From assembly GCA_947373075.1 (NCBI GenBank), contig CANBWF010000018.1:1-17456 (forward strand): DNA of 17,456 nucleotides, read 5' to 3'. Below are positions 1-6,519 of this stretch, piece after piece. Each line of letters starts with the position of its first letter. The stretch's first letter is position 1. The translations under genes were made by a program, and so were the position numbers. The stretch comes from Actinomycetota bacterium (GTDB lineage Bacteria; Actinomycetota; Actinomycetes; S36-B12; UBA5976). Below the pieces are notes generated by a model. The model did not search any database and was not told the DNA's origin. It worked only from the letters and a program-made list of their open reading frames with translations.

Positions 1-929
1 AATTCAGGCACCTCTGTGGCGCAACGCTCCTGAGCTTTCCAGCAGCGGGTGCGGAACACACAGCCACTTGGTGGGTTGCTCGGGCTAGGTAGATCGCCAG
101 TGAGGATGATGCGTTCGCGGTCACGTTCGCGGTCGGGATCTGGAACAGGAACCGCAGACATAAGCGCGTGTGTATACGGATGCATTGGAGTGCTGTAAAG
201 AACATCCTTTGAAGCCGTCTCCATAATTTTGCCCAAGTACATAACGGCTACGCGATGCGAGATGTGGCGGACAACCGAAAGATCATGCGCAATAAAGACG
301 TAGGCAATGCCATAGTCGCGCTGAATGTCTTCAAGTAGATTCAGCACCTGAGCCTGGATAGACACATCTAGCGCTGAAACCGGTTCGTCACAAACAATCA
401 CCTTTGGGTTCAGGGCAATCGCGCGGGCAATACCAATGCGCTGACGCTGGCCGCCCGAGAATTCGTTAGGGTAACGGTTGTAATGCTCAGGGTTTAAGCC
501 CACACGTTCCATCAAGCCCTGTACAGTGTTTTTCACGCCACCTTCAGGTGTAATTCCCTGGATGTCGAATGGTGAGCTAATGATTGTTCCAACAGTTTTG
601 CGCGGATTAAGCGATGAGAACGGGTCTTGGAAAATCATCTGCATCTGCCGGCGGAACGGATTCATTTCCTTGCGCTTTAAGCCAACGAGTTCGGAACCTT
701 CGAACTTGATGGAACCACTAGTTGGCTCGAGAAGGCGTAATACACTGCGACCAGTTGTTGACTTGCCACAACCCGACTCTCCTACTAGCCCAAGTGTCTC
801 GCCTTGGAACACATCGAAAGAGACGCCATCGACAGCTTTCACATCACCGATGTGACGGTTGATAAGCGTGCCACCACGAATCGGGAACCATTTCTTAAGG
901 TCTCGAACTTGTAATACTGGATCAGACAT
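1..929 (-). CDS. Oligopeptide/dipeptide ABC transporter ATPase, DppF/OppF type (3' end cut by window edge)
   Basis: This is the second ATPase of a peptide importer; it hydrolyses ATP at the cytoplasmic face of the permease pair. About 309 residues are visible and the reading frame is still open at base 1. The start ATG (929-927) lies 3 nt after the stop of the preceding ATPase gene. All ABC landmarks are present: Walker A GESGCGKST at about 50-58, Q-loop FQDP at 100-103, signature FSGGQRQR at 157-164, Walker B ending VCDEP near 180, and the switch histidine at 215. The visible tail enters the oligo_HPY C-terminal region (GCVFRTRC, then a further Cys), which is typical of the DppD/DppF branch and argues against other ABC ATPases. 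It is the last visible gene of the importer operon. Substrate class is inferred from family and context; the exact peptide cannot be read from the sequence. Confidence 0.93.
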   Translation of the reverse strand, partial: MSDPVLQVRDLKKWFPIRGGTLINRHIGDVKAVDGVSFDVFQGETLGLVGESGCGKSTTGRSVLRLLEPTSGSIKFEGSELVGLKRKEMNPFRRQMQMIFQDPFSSLNPRKTVGTIISSPFDIQGITPEGGVKNTVQGLMERVGLNPEHYNRYPNEFSGGQRQRIGIARAIALNPKVIVCDEPVSALDVSIQAQVLNLLEDIQRDYGIAYVFIAHDLSVVRHISHRVAVMYLGKIMETASKDVLYSTPMHPYTHALMSAVPVPDPDRERDRERIILTGDLPSPSNPPSGCVFRTRCWKAQERCATEVPE

Positions 930-932
930 TGA

Positions 933-2018
933 CTACTTCCCAATCTTGCGGTCAAGGCGAATGGTTTTGCGTTGTTCAGTGGTTAAGTGGCAGCGGGCTG
1001 CATGGTTTGGCCCGGTAATCTCAAAATCTGGACGAGTTGTAGCACAGGCATTGTCTGGCACCTGACTGCGGAATGCACAACGAGGCGCGAAGACACATCC
1101 CTTTGGCAGGTGGATTAATGACGGTGGCGTACCCGGAATTGGGTCTAGTTGCCCTTCATCACCAGCTTTAGGAATTGAAGCCAGCAAACCCCAGGTGTAC
1201 GGCATTTCGGGCTGGTAGAAAATTTCCCGAACTGGTCCCTGCTCAGCAGCGGCGCCGCCGTACATAACGATTACATCGTCGGCGACATCGGCTACCACGC
1301 CAAGATCGTGGGTGATAATTACAATTGCGGTGCCGAATTCTTTCTGCAAATCGCGAAGAAGTTCAATAATCTGAGCCTGAACAGTTACGTCGAGCGCAGT
1401 TGTTGGTTCGTCGGCAATTAGTAGTTCGGGATCATTAATGAGTGCCATAGCAATCATCACACGCTGACGCATACCGCCAGAGAGCTGATGCGGATAGTCG
1501 TCAATGCGCTTTTCAGCGGACGGAATGCCAACACGGTTAAGCATTTCTAGCGCACGCGCACGGGCAGCTTCCTTGCTGACATCCTGATGAGCAGTAACTG
1601 CCTCGACAAGCTGCTTACCAATTGAGTAGTAAGGGTGTAGCGCGCTCAGTGGATCTTGGAAAATCATGGCCATTTTGAGGCCGCGTAACTGGCGCACCGT
1701 ATCTGCCGATGAACTAATTAGTTCTTTGCCGTCAAAGTGAACTTCACCAGTTACATTTGCATTATCTGAACCAAGCAACCCCATTACAGCCAAACTAGAA
1801 ACAGATTTACCTGAACCAGATTCGCCGACAATTGCCAAAGTCTGACCGCGACGTACCTCATAAGACAGGTGTGAAACTGCCTGAACCAGGCCATCGTGGG
1901 TCTTGAACGAAACACTTAAGTCATTAACTGAAAGAATCACATCACCTTTGTGGGTGCTGGGAACCATTACATTTGTTGAACTCGTCACTGAGTTACCTTC
2001 CGTAGTTAATTCGCTCAT
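933..2018 (-). CDS. Oligopeptide/dipeptide ABC transporter ATPase, DppD/OppD type
   Basis: First ATPase of the importer, 361 residues. Walker A GESGSGKS is at 65-72, Q-loop FQDP at 120-123, signature LSGGMRQR at 179-186, Walker B LLIADEP at 199-205, and the switch histidine near 237. The C-terminal oligo_HPY region contains GCVFAPRC plus a further Cys, as in DppD proteins. The ATG start (2018-2016) overlaps the TGA of the upstream permease gene in an ATGA arrangement, so the two are probably translationally coupled. The first 25 or so residues are polar and precede the usual ABC start; an internal ATG at codon 18 is a possible alternative. It pairs with the downstream DppF-type subunit as a heterodimer, as established for Opp/Dpp systems. 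Confidence 0.94.
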   Translation of the reverse strand: MSELTTEGNSVTSSTNVMVPSTHKGDVILSVNDLSVSFKTHDGLVQAVSHLSYEVRRGQTLAIVGESGSGKSVSSLAVMGLLGSDNANVTGEVHFDGKELISSSADTVRQLRGLKMAMIFQDPLSALHPYYSIGKQLVEAVTAHQDVSKEAARARALEMLNRVGIPSAEKRIDDYPHQLSGGMRQRVMIAMALINDPELLIADEPTTALDVTVQAQIIELLRDLQKEFGTAIVIITHDLGVVADVADDVIVMYGGAAAEQGPVREIFYQPEMPYTWGLLASIPKAGDEGQLDPIPGTPPSLIHLPKGCVFAPRCAFRSQVPDNACATTRPDFEITGPNHAARCHLTTEQRKTIRLDRKIGK

Positions 2019-3004
2019 TTCACGCGTACCCGTGGATCGATAGCCGCATACAAAATATCAACAATTAGGTTTGCTACAACCACGAATACGCCACCAAGCA
2101 ATGTGATTGCAACGAGTATAGATAAATCCAAGTTCTCTACTGCTTTTATCGCCACTGAACCAAGTCCGGTAAGACCAAAGATCTTTTCGGTAATAATTGC
2201 GCCACCTAACAATCCAGCAAAATCTAGACCAGCTGAAGTAACAATCGGCGTTAAGCCAGCTCGGAATGCGTGCTTACGAATAACAACTTTTTCTGGCAGG
2301 CCCTTTGCTCGAGCGGTGCGAATGTAATCTTCATTCATGGTGTCGAGCATTTGCGACCGGGTTAGTCGTGTGTAGTAAGCGGCGTACAAAATTGCCAAAG
2401 TAATCCAAGGCAATAGCATGCACATGAAGAACTTGCCAAAGTCTTCAGTCGGTGGCACATAATTCGGGTAAGGAACTATCTGCCATCGAACAACGAAGAA
2501 AATTAGAATCACTAGGCCAATGAAAAATGATGGAAGCGAGAAGCCAACGAGCGTTATGGCCATCACGCCGCGGTCGAAAATTGAACCTTTGTAGCGTGCG
2601 GCCAAGATGCCGGTAAAAATTCCGACGGTCATCCAAACTACAAATGCACCAATTGCTAAGTAAATCGTTACTGGCATAACGCTGGTAATTACATCTGTAA
2701 CCATCATCTGACGATTCCAAGAAAAACCAAAACACGGAACATCACAGTGCATAGCGACATAACCAGTGCCAAAATCACGACCTAAGAAAATCGCTTTGAC
2801 CCAATTCCAGTATTGAATATAAAACGGATCATCTAGACCAAGTCGGTGACGGTTTGCTGCAACCGCCTCAGGGGTACAGTGCACGCCACACGAGAGTGAG
2901 GCTGGATCCGTTGGAACTGCATAAAAAAGAATGTAAGTAATCAGGCTGAGCGCAAAAAGCATTCCAACAAGGACAACTAGTCGCCGGACTATATAAGGAA
3001 CCAA
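2015..3004 (-). CDS. Peptide ABC transporter permease, DppB/OppB type
   Basis: Integral membrane permease, 329 residues, matching the DppB family in length and layout. The N-terminus VPYIVRRLVVLVGMLFALS is the usual basic segment plus first membrane helix, followed by a large extracytoplasmic loop (about 32-105) and five more hydrophobic helices. The cytoplasmic EAA loop that docks on the ATPase is seen as NEDYIRTARAKGLP in the second half. The start is TTG at 3004-3002; an AGAAAGAG stretch about 11 nt upstream is a weak ribosome site, and no better in-frame start fits the family N-terminus. The external loop carries four cysteines (39, 43, 87, 91) in two CxxxC pairs, which may form disulfides. 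The gene follows the binding-protein gene after a strong stem-loop and overlaps the next ATPase gene by 4 bp. Confidence 0.93.
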   Translation of the reverse strand: MVPYIVRRLVVLVGMLFALSLITYILFYAVPTDPASLSCGVHCTPEAVAANRHRLGLDDPFYIQYWNWVKAIFLGRDFGTGYVAMHCDVPCFGFSWNRQMMVTDVITSVMPVTIYLAIGAFVVWMTVGIFTGILAARYKGSIFDRGVMAITLVGFSLPSFFIGLVILIFFVVRWQIVPYPNYVPPTEDFGKFFMCMLLPWITLAILYAAYYTRLTRSQMLDTMNEDYIRTARAKGLPEKVVIRKHAFRAGLTPIVTSAGLDFAGLLGGAIITEKIFGLTGLGSVAIKAVENLDLSILVAITLLGGVFVVVANLIVDILYAAIDPRVRVK

Positions 3005-3077
3005 GGTAAGTTCAACTCTTTCTATAGATAACTTTTGCTAAAAAATTCTCTAGCCAAATCTTAGTGCTTAACCAAGT

Positions 3078-3109
3078 GTGTGGGCAGGCACATAAGCGCC
3101 TGCCCACAC
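3078..3109 (-). promoter_or_regulatory. Intergenic 12-bp perfect stem-loop downstream of the binding-protein gene
   Basis: Plus-strand arms GTGTGGGCAGGC (3078-3089) and GCCTGCCCACAC (3098-3109) are exact reverse complements around an 8-nt loop. The element sits 12 nt past the stop of the substrate-binding protein gene and upstream of permease B on the same strand. No uridine run follows in the transcript direction, so it is unlikely to be a full intrinsic terminator. A 3' mRNA-stabilising or partially terminating element that raises binding-protein output relative to the membrane subunits is the best reading, by analogy with other binding-protein operons. Confidence 0.8.
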
Positions 3110-3121
3110 GATGGTTAGTTA

Positions 3122-5017
3122 TTAGTTAACTGCAAGCTGGGCATATGGGTATGAACCATATGGACCCCAGATGTAGGCGTTCTTTACGTCTGAACCCTGC
3201 AAGCGCTGGATTGTCGTAAACAACTTAGGTACAGCAAGACCAGCAGCCATAGCATCAGCGTTTAGCTGCTGCCATTGCTTTGCCTGCGTGCCACGGTTTG
3301 TATTAGCCATGGCTGCAGTGATCTTGTCCTGGAATGCCTGGTTATCGTAACGAGACAAATCGAACGAGTTACCCAACTGGAATAGCGGCGGGATAACTGT
3401 TGATGCGTTTGCCCAGTCAGGACCCCAACCAGCGTTTGACAGGTCGCCCTGTGTTGCTGGGTTGAGAACCTTGCTGTAGTAACCAGACGCGATACCATGC
3501 AAAGTCACAGTGAATCCTGCACACTCTAAAGCTGCCTTAATCGCAGCTGAAGCCTGAGCAGTAATCATTGAACCCTTGTCTGAGTAATCGTAGGTTAGTG
3601 AACCTGGATCTGTGATATTGCCATCGGCAAGAATTTGCTGAGCAACAGCACATGAACCATTGTCTGGCACTACGTAACCAAGAGCACCTGGATGAGGTGT
3701 AGTTACAACAGTGTCGTATGCCGGCACTGCAGCAGTACATACATAACCTGCACTACGTACAACGGTGCCACACTTGTAGACACTGCCAACCTTCTTGGCA
3801 ACAACAGCTGCTACGGCAGCATGGTGAGTTGTCTTGAAGGTGTTGTAACCCCAGATGTTGGTTGGCTTGTAGTCCGCGCCCATTGATGGCTTGATAACGC
3901 CGTCAGCGAACGAACCTGCATAGTCGCCACCGCTTAGGGTACGTAGGGTAGCTCGTGGCCATGAAGCCATGATTGCCTTACGCTTTGCCAAGCTGGTGAT
4001 GTGTGAGGTGTTGATTGCAGTGTATGAAACGTAAGGGTCGAAGCCGACGATCTTACGAGTTGAATACGCTGAACCAGCAGCCATTACGTCACCTAGGTAG
4101 GTTGGGTAAATGCCATCTGGAGAAACGGCAGTGGAATCTGCTCCGTTGTCAGCCATTAGGCGCTCGGTTACAACCTGTGGGGTGATGTTGAAGTCGTACT
4201 CAACTACATCTGGGTAAGCCGGACGAGTTGCGTCGGTAGCTGATGCCCAGTTGGTGTTACGAACTAGACGTAGGTGGTCACCTGATACGTAGGAATCAAT
4301 CTTGTAAGGACCATTTGAAAGTAAGTGATGGTCATAAGTTGTTCCGGTATCAGCAGATGGCTTAACAGCAGCGAACTCAGGAAGAGTTGTCGCGCCACTA
4401 AAGTCTGCAACAACCTGGTTCAAGTGAATTGTCAAGAATTCACCAGTTGCTGGCTTGCCAGTACATTGAACTGCAGCATTGAACAAAGCCTGCTCTGCTG
4501 GTGTTGCTGTGTATGGGCCTGGGTAAGCAGATCCACTGTCGTAGTCACCAGCTGGAATGTCTAGGTAGCTGATCGCGTAAGTCGGACCATCAAAGATGAC
4601 ATCTGTAGCGAAAGTACGTGAAATGCCGTACTTGAATTCAGAACACAATACTGTGCTTCCGTCTTCCCATTTCATGCCTTTACGGATTGGGAACTTCCAG
4701 TCCTTGCCGCCATTCATCTTTGTACCAGCGGTTGTAGCGCCATCGCCAATAACTGTCGAAGCCTTTGCAGGATTCGCATTGTATGTGTACTGGGTCAATG
4801 TGCGGGTTAGGAAGGCGCTGGCAAATGCCATGTCTTCACCGGTGTAGTTACGCTGTGGATCTAAGTGCAGGATATCGTCACCTTGCGTTAGAACGTAAAG
4901 CGTTCCACCACGTGTGCCTGCTGCAGTACTGCTAGTTGTATTGCCGACGACAGCTGTCAACAGCAAAGCAACGGATGCAGTACCAACACCAAGGCGGGTT
5001 AATGCTGATTTTTTCAT
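3122..5017 (-). CDS. Peptide ABC transporter substrate-binding protein, family 5 (SBP_bac_5)
   Basis: Extracellular solute receptor of the importer, 631 residues. The start ATG (5017) is preceded by an excellent ribosome site, CGGAGGAAACTG. The N-terminus MKKSALTRLGVGTASVALLL is a Sec signal peptide, but there is no cysteine in the first 40 residues, hence no lipobox; cleavage near STAAG is plausible. The mature part opens with GGTLYVLTQGDDILHLDPQ, the typical family 5 beginning, continues with WEDGSTVLCSEFKYGI, and ends with the usual helical segment (LNADAMAAGLAVPKLF). Several cysteines occur in the mature chain, compatible with extracytoplasmic disulfides. The gene lies between the two permease genes, as in the Streptomyces BldK operon, and is flanked by stem-loops on both sides. 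Peptide binding is inferred from family and neighbours; sugars, nickel or heme are possible for family 5 proteins. Confidence 0.93.
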   Translation of the reverse strand: MKKSALTRLGVGTASVALLLTAVVGNTTSSTAAGTRGGTLYVLTQGDDILHLDPQRNYTGEDMAFASAFLTRTLTQYTYNANPAKASTVIGDGATTAGTKMNGGKDWKFPIRKGMKWEDGSTVLCSEFKYGISRTFATDVIFDGPTYAISYLDIPAGDYDSGSAYPGPYTATPAEQALFNAAVQCTGKPATGEFLTIHLNQVVADFSGATTLPEFAAVKPSADTGTTYDHHLLSNGPYKIDSYVSGDHLRLVRNTNWASATDATRPAYPDVVEYDFNITPQVVTERLMADNGADSTAVSPDGIYPTYLGDVMAAGSAYSTRKIVGFDPYVSYTAINTSHITSLAKRKAIMASWPRATLRTLSGGDYAGSFADGVIKPSMGADYKPTNIWGYNTFKTTHHAAVAAVVAKKVGSVYKCGTVVRSAGYVCTAAVPAYDTVVTTPHPGALGYVVPDNGSCAVAQQILADGNITDPGSLTYDYSDKGSMITAQASAAIKAALECAGFTVTLHGIASGYYSKVLNPATQGDLSNAGWGPDWANASTVIPPLFQLGNSFDLSRYDNQAFQDKITAAMANTNRGTQAKQWQQLNADAMAAGLAVPKLFTTIQRLQGSDVKNAYIWGPYGSYPYAQLAVN

Positions 5018-5036
5018 CAGTTTCCTCCGTTTGTTA

Positions 5037-5054
5037 CCAGACCCGAAGGTCTGG
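5037..5054 (-). promoter_or_regulatory. Stem-loop with UUCG tetraloop before the binding-protein gene
   Basis: In the transcribed (minus) sense the arms CCAGACC and GGTCTGG enclose TTCG, giving a 7-bp stem closed by the C(UUCG)G tetraloop, one of the most stable RNA hairpins known. It lies in the 101-nt gap between permease C and the binding-protein gene, about 13 nt upstream of the GGAGGA ribosome site. No uridine run follows. It may block 3'-5' decay or mark an mRNA processing boundary; the function is inferred. Confidence 0.7.
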
Positions 5055-5118
5055 GTGTTGTTAGCTCGGTTGAACTAACTCCTGCGAAACACTGTTGTTC
5101 CACAGAAACTTTTGGGTG

Positions 5119-6141
5119 CTAACTTCGGTTAGCGCGTGGGTCGAGGGCGTCGCGTAGCGCATCGCCCAACAGGTTGAATGACAGCACAACCACAACTAGA
5201 AGGCCTAGCGGGATAAAGAAGTACGCCGGATCCTGGACGAAGTAGCCAATCGAGTACGTGAGAATCTTGCCCCATGATGAATCTGGCTCCTGGACAGAAA
5301 CACCAAGATAAGCAAGACCAGCTTCAGCAGCGATTACACCGGGGAACGACAATGTGGTGAACACGATGATTGGTCCCCAAAGATTTGGTAGCAATTCTTT
5401 GAACAAGATGCTGCGATTTGTCGCGCCAAGTGAAATTGCAGCTTCAACAAACTCGCGTTCACGAAGCGATAAAACCTGGCCACGAATAATACGGGCAAGG
5501 TATGGCCAGCTAAATACCGAGAGCAACAGAATCAACATAGTCACATTCGCCCAGTGATTCAGCGTGTCGTTATCCCAATGAAATTGTGCATAAAAATTTG
5601 TTACGCGCTCAGTAAGGATTGGCGACATAGCCAAAATTAGAAGTAGGACTGGGAACGCTAACATTAAGTCGATGAAGCGACTCATGATTGCATCCGCGCG
5701 ACCACGCAAGTTGCCCGCAAAAACGCCGATTACTACACCCATTGAAATTGAAATTGTGGTTGCCACAGTTGCAATAAGTAGTGAGGTACGAGAACCAGCC
5801 AAAAGGCGCGCCATCAAATCGCGGCCATAGCCAGGCTCAATGCCAAGTGGGTGCGCCCAAGATGCGCCGCCCCATGGGCCAATCGGAAGACTCGATCCAT
5901 CTTGCTGAACCAGCTCAATGTGGCCAGTGACTGGATCTACACCAAAGAATGCACAGATAGGACCAGCCAACAGAGCAACAACCAGAATTAGTAACAGTAG
6001 GAACATGCAGGTGCGAGCCACCCAGTCGCGCTTAATTCGCAACCATGCCATTTGGCGCAAGCTACGACCAACAATGACTTCTTGTTCTTCCAAACCTAAG
6101 TCGTCGATTGTCTCGTTGCCTAAAGACTCGAGTGTTGCCAC
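5119..6141 (-). CDS. Peptide ABC transporter permease, DppC/OppC type
   Basis: Second membrane permease of the importer, and the first gene of its operon. I choose GTG at 6141-6139 as the start because GGGAGGG lies 6 nt upstream; the frame is open to a TTG at 6192, but that would place the ribosome site inside the gene. The product has 340 residues: a cytoplasmic lead (1-42), a first helix (about 44-62), an extracytoplasmic segment with the family motif HPLGIEPGYGRDLMARLLAG (98-116), then five further helices. The EAA loop reads EFVEAAISLGATNRSILFKE at about 230-249, and the C-terminus GDALRDALDPR is the standard DppC ending. It pairs with the DppB-type protein encoded two genes downstream. 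Confidence 0.93.
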   Translation of the reverse strand: MATLESLGNETIDDLGLEEQEVIVGRSLRQMAWLRIKRDWVARTCMFLLLLILVVALLAGPICAFFGVDPVTGHIELVQQDGSSLPIGPWGGASWAHPLGIEPGYGRDLMARLLAGSRTSLLIATVATTISISMGVVIGVFAGNLRGRADAIMSRFIDLMLAFPVLLLILAMSPILTERVTNFYAQFHWDNDTLNHWANVTMLILLLSVFSWPYLARIIRGQVLSLREREFVEAAISLGATNRSILFKELLPNLWGPIIVFTTLSFPGVIAAEAGLAYLGVSVQEPDSSWGKILTYSIGYFVQDPAYFFIPLGLLVVVVLSFNLLGDALRDALDPRANRS

Positions 6142-6182
6142 TAGTTTCCCTCCCTGATGTATCCAATTTGAATACACAGACA

Positions 6183-6210
6183 CTAATACCAATTACTGTC
6201 GGTTGCACAA
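6183..6210 (-). promoter_or_regulatory. Candidate promoter of the peptide importer operon
   Basis: On the minus strand TTGTGC (6210-6205) and TATTAG (6188-6183) are separated by 16 nt and would give a leader of roughly 35 nt before the GTG start at 6141. Both boxes are imperfect matches to the housekeeping sigma consensus, so this is a candidate only. A perfect palindrome ACAAATTTGT (6261-6270) lies upstream and could be an operator. Confidence 0.3.
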
Positions 6211-6390
6211 TTCCGATAGATGAAGATTAAGTCTTTTTTTAGGTTTTGGGGAGGTATTTCACAAATTTGTTACATAAAAGTATTTTCCCTGTAATTGCAT
6301 AGATTCTGAGCCCCTAAGCCCGGAAACTAGAAGATCCTGAACGTGGCTTAGCGACTGACTCGCGAAAAAATAAGTGAAGTACGGCATAAG

Positions 6391-6396
6391 TATAAT
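6391..6396 (+). promoter_or_regulatory. Candidate -10 box for the glycan operon
   Basis: A perfect TATAAT occurs on the plus strand, which would start transcription near 6403 and yield a leader of about 117 nt. No clear -35 box is present at the right distance. A TTGACG at 6415-6420 could instead be a -35 box, but no good -10 follows it at normal spacing, and that sequence forms the first arm of the leader structure. Confidence 0.4.
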
Positions 6397-6414
6397 TTGC
6401 TTTTATGAGGCAAA

Positions 6415-6480
6415 TTGACGCTGTGTTAAGGTTTCTATCAGTATTGTTGCAGAAAAGTGGTAACACTGCTGAGGCGTCAA
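6415..6480 (+). promoter_or_regulatory. Nested inverted-repeat leader upstream of the glycan operon
   Basis: Three nested pairings can be drawn: TTGACGC (6415-6421) with GCGTCAA (6474-6480), GTGTTA (6423-6428) with TAACAC (6461-6466), and TTTCT (6432-6436) with AGAAA (6451-6455). Together they form an 18-bp interrupted stem with a 7-nt bulge on the 3' side. The position between a TATAAT box and the first gene fits a regulatory 5' leader. I do not recognise it as a known riboswitch class. Confidence 0.4.
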
Positions 6481-6486
6481 CCAATG

Positions 6487-6498
6487 TGGACATGTCCA
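6487..6498. promoter_or_regulatory. 12-bp palindrome, candidate operator
   Basis: TGGACATGTCCA is a perfect 12-bp palindrome ending 21 nt before the GTG start of the first glycan-operon gene. Such a site could bind a dimeric repressor, with a TetR-type protein encoded at the far end of the operon an obvious but untested candidate. As RNA it could form only a short 4-bp hairpin. Confidence 0.4.
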
Positions 6499-6519
6499 AA
6501 ATAAGTAGCTAGGGATACT

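Larger units (their letters stand above)
6142..6519. other. Divergent intergenic control region
   Basis: This 378-bp non-coding stretch separates the leftward importer operon from the rightward glycan operon. Besides the promoter candidates and the structured leader listed separately, it contains the palindrome ACAAATTTGT (6261-6270) and an inverted repeat CTAAGCC/GGCTTAG (6314-6320 and 6345-6351, 24 nt apart). It is visibly AT-rich. I see no convincing small gene in it. Confidence 0.75.

Noticed and set aside
2445..2735. Second open frame of 96 codons on the same strand as permease B
   Set aside because: It lies wholly within the permease gene in another frame and shows no family features.
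6205..6240. T-rich stretch after AAGA/TCTT as a terminator
   Set aside because: The stem is only 4 bp, and the only gene ending nearby on the plus strand does not exist, so there is nothing to terminate.
6314..6499. Minus-strand 61-codon open frame in the divergent region
   Set aside because: No ribosome site, low-complexity composition, and it lies over the leader and promoter signals of the opposite strand.
6400..6519. c-di-GMP riboswitch before the glycan operon
   Set aside because: The conserved cores of the c-di-GMP riboswitch classes as I know them are not visible; only generic nested pairing is seen.
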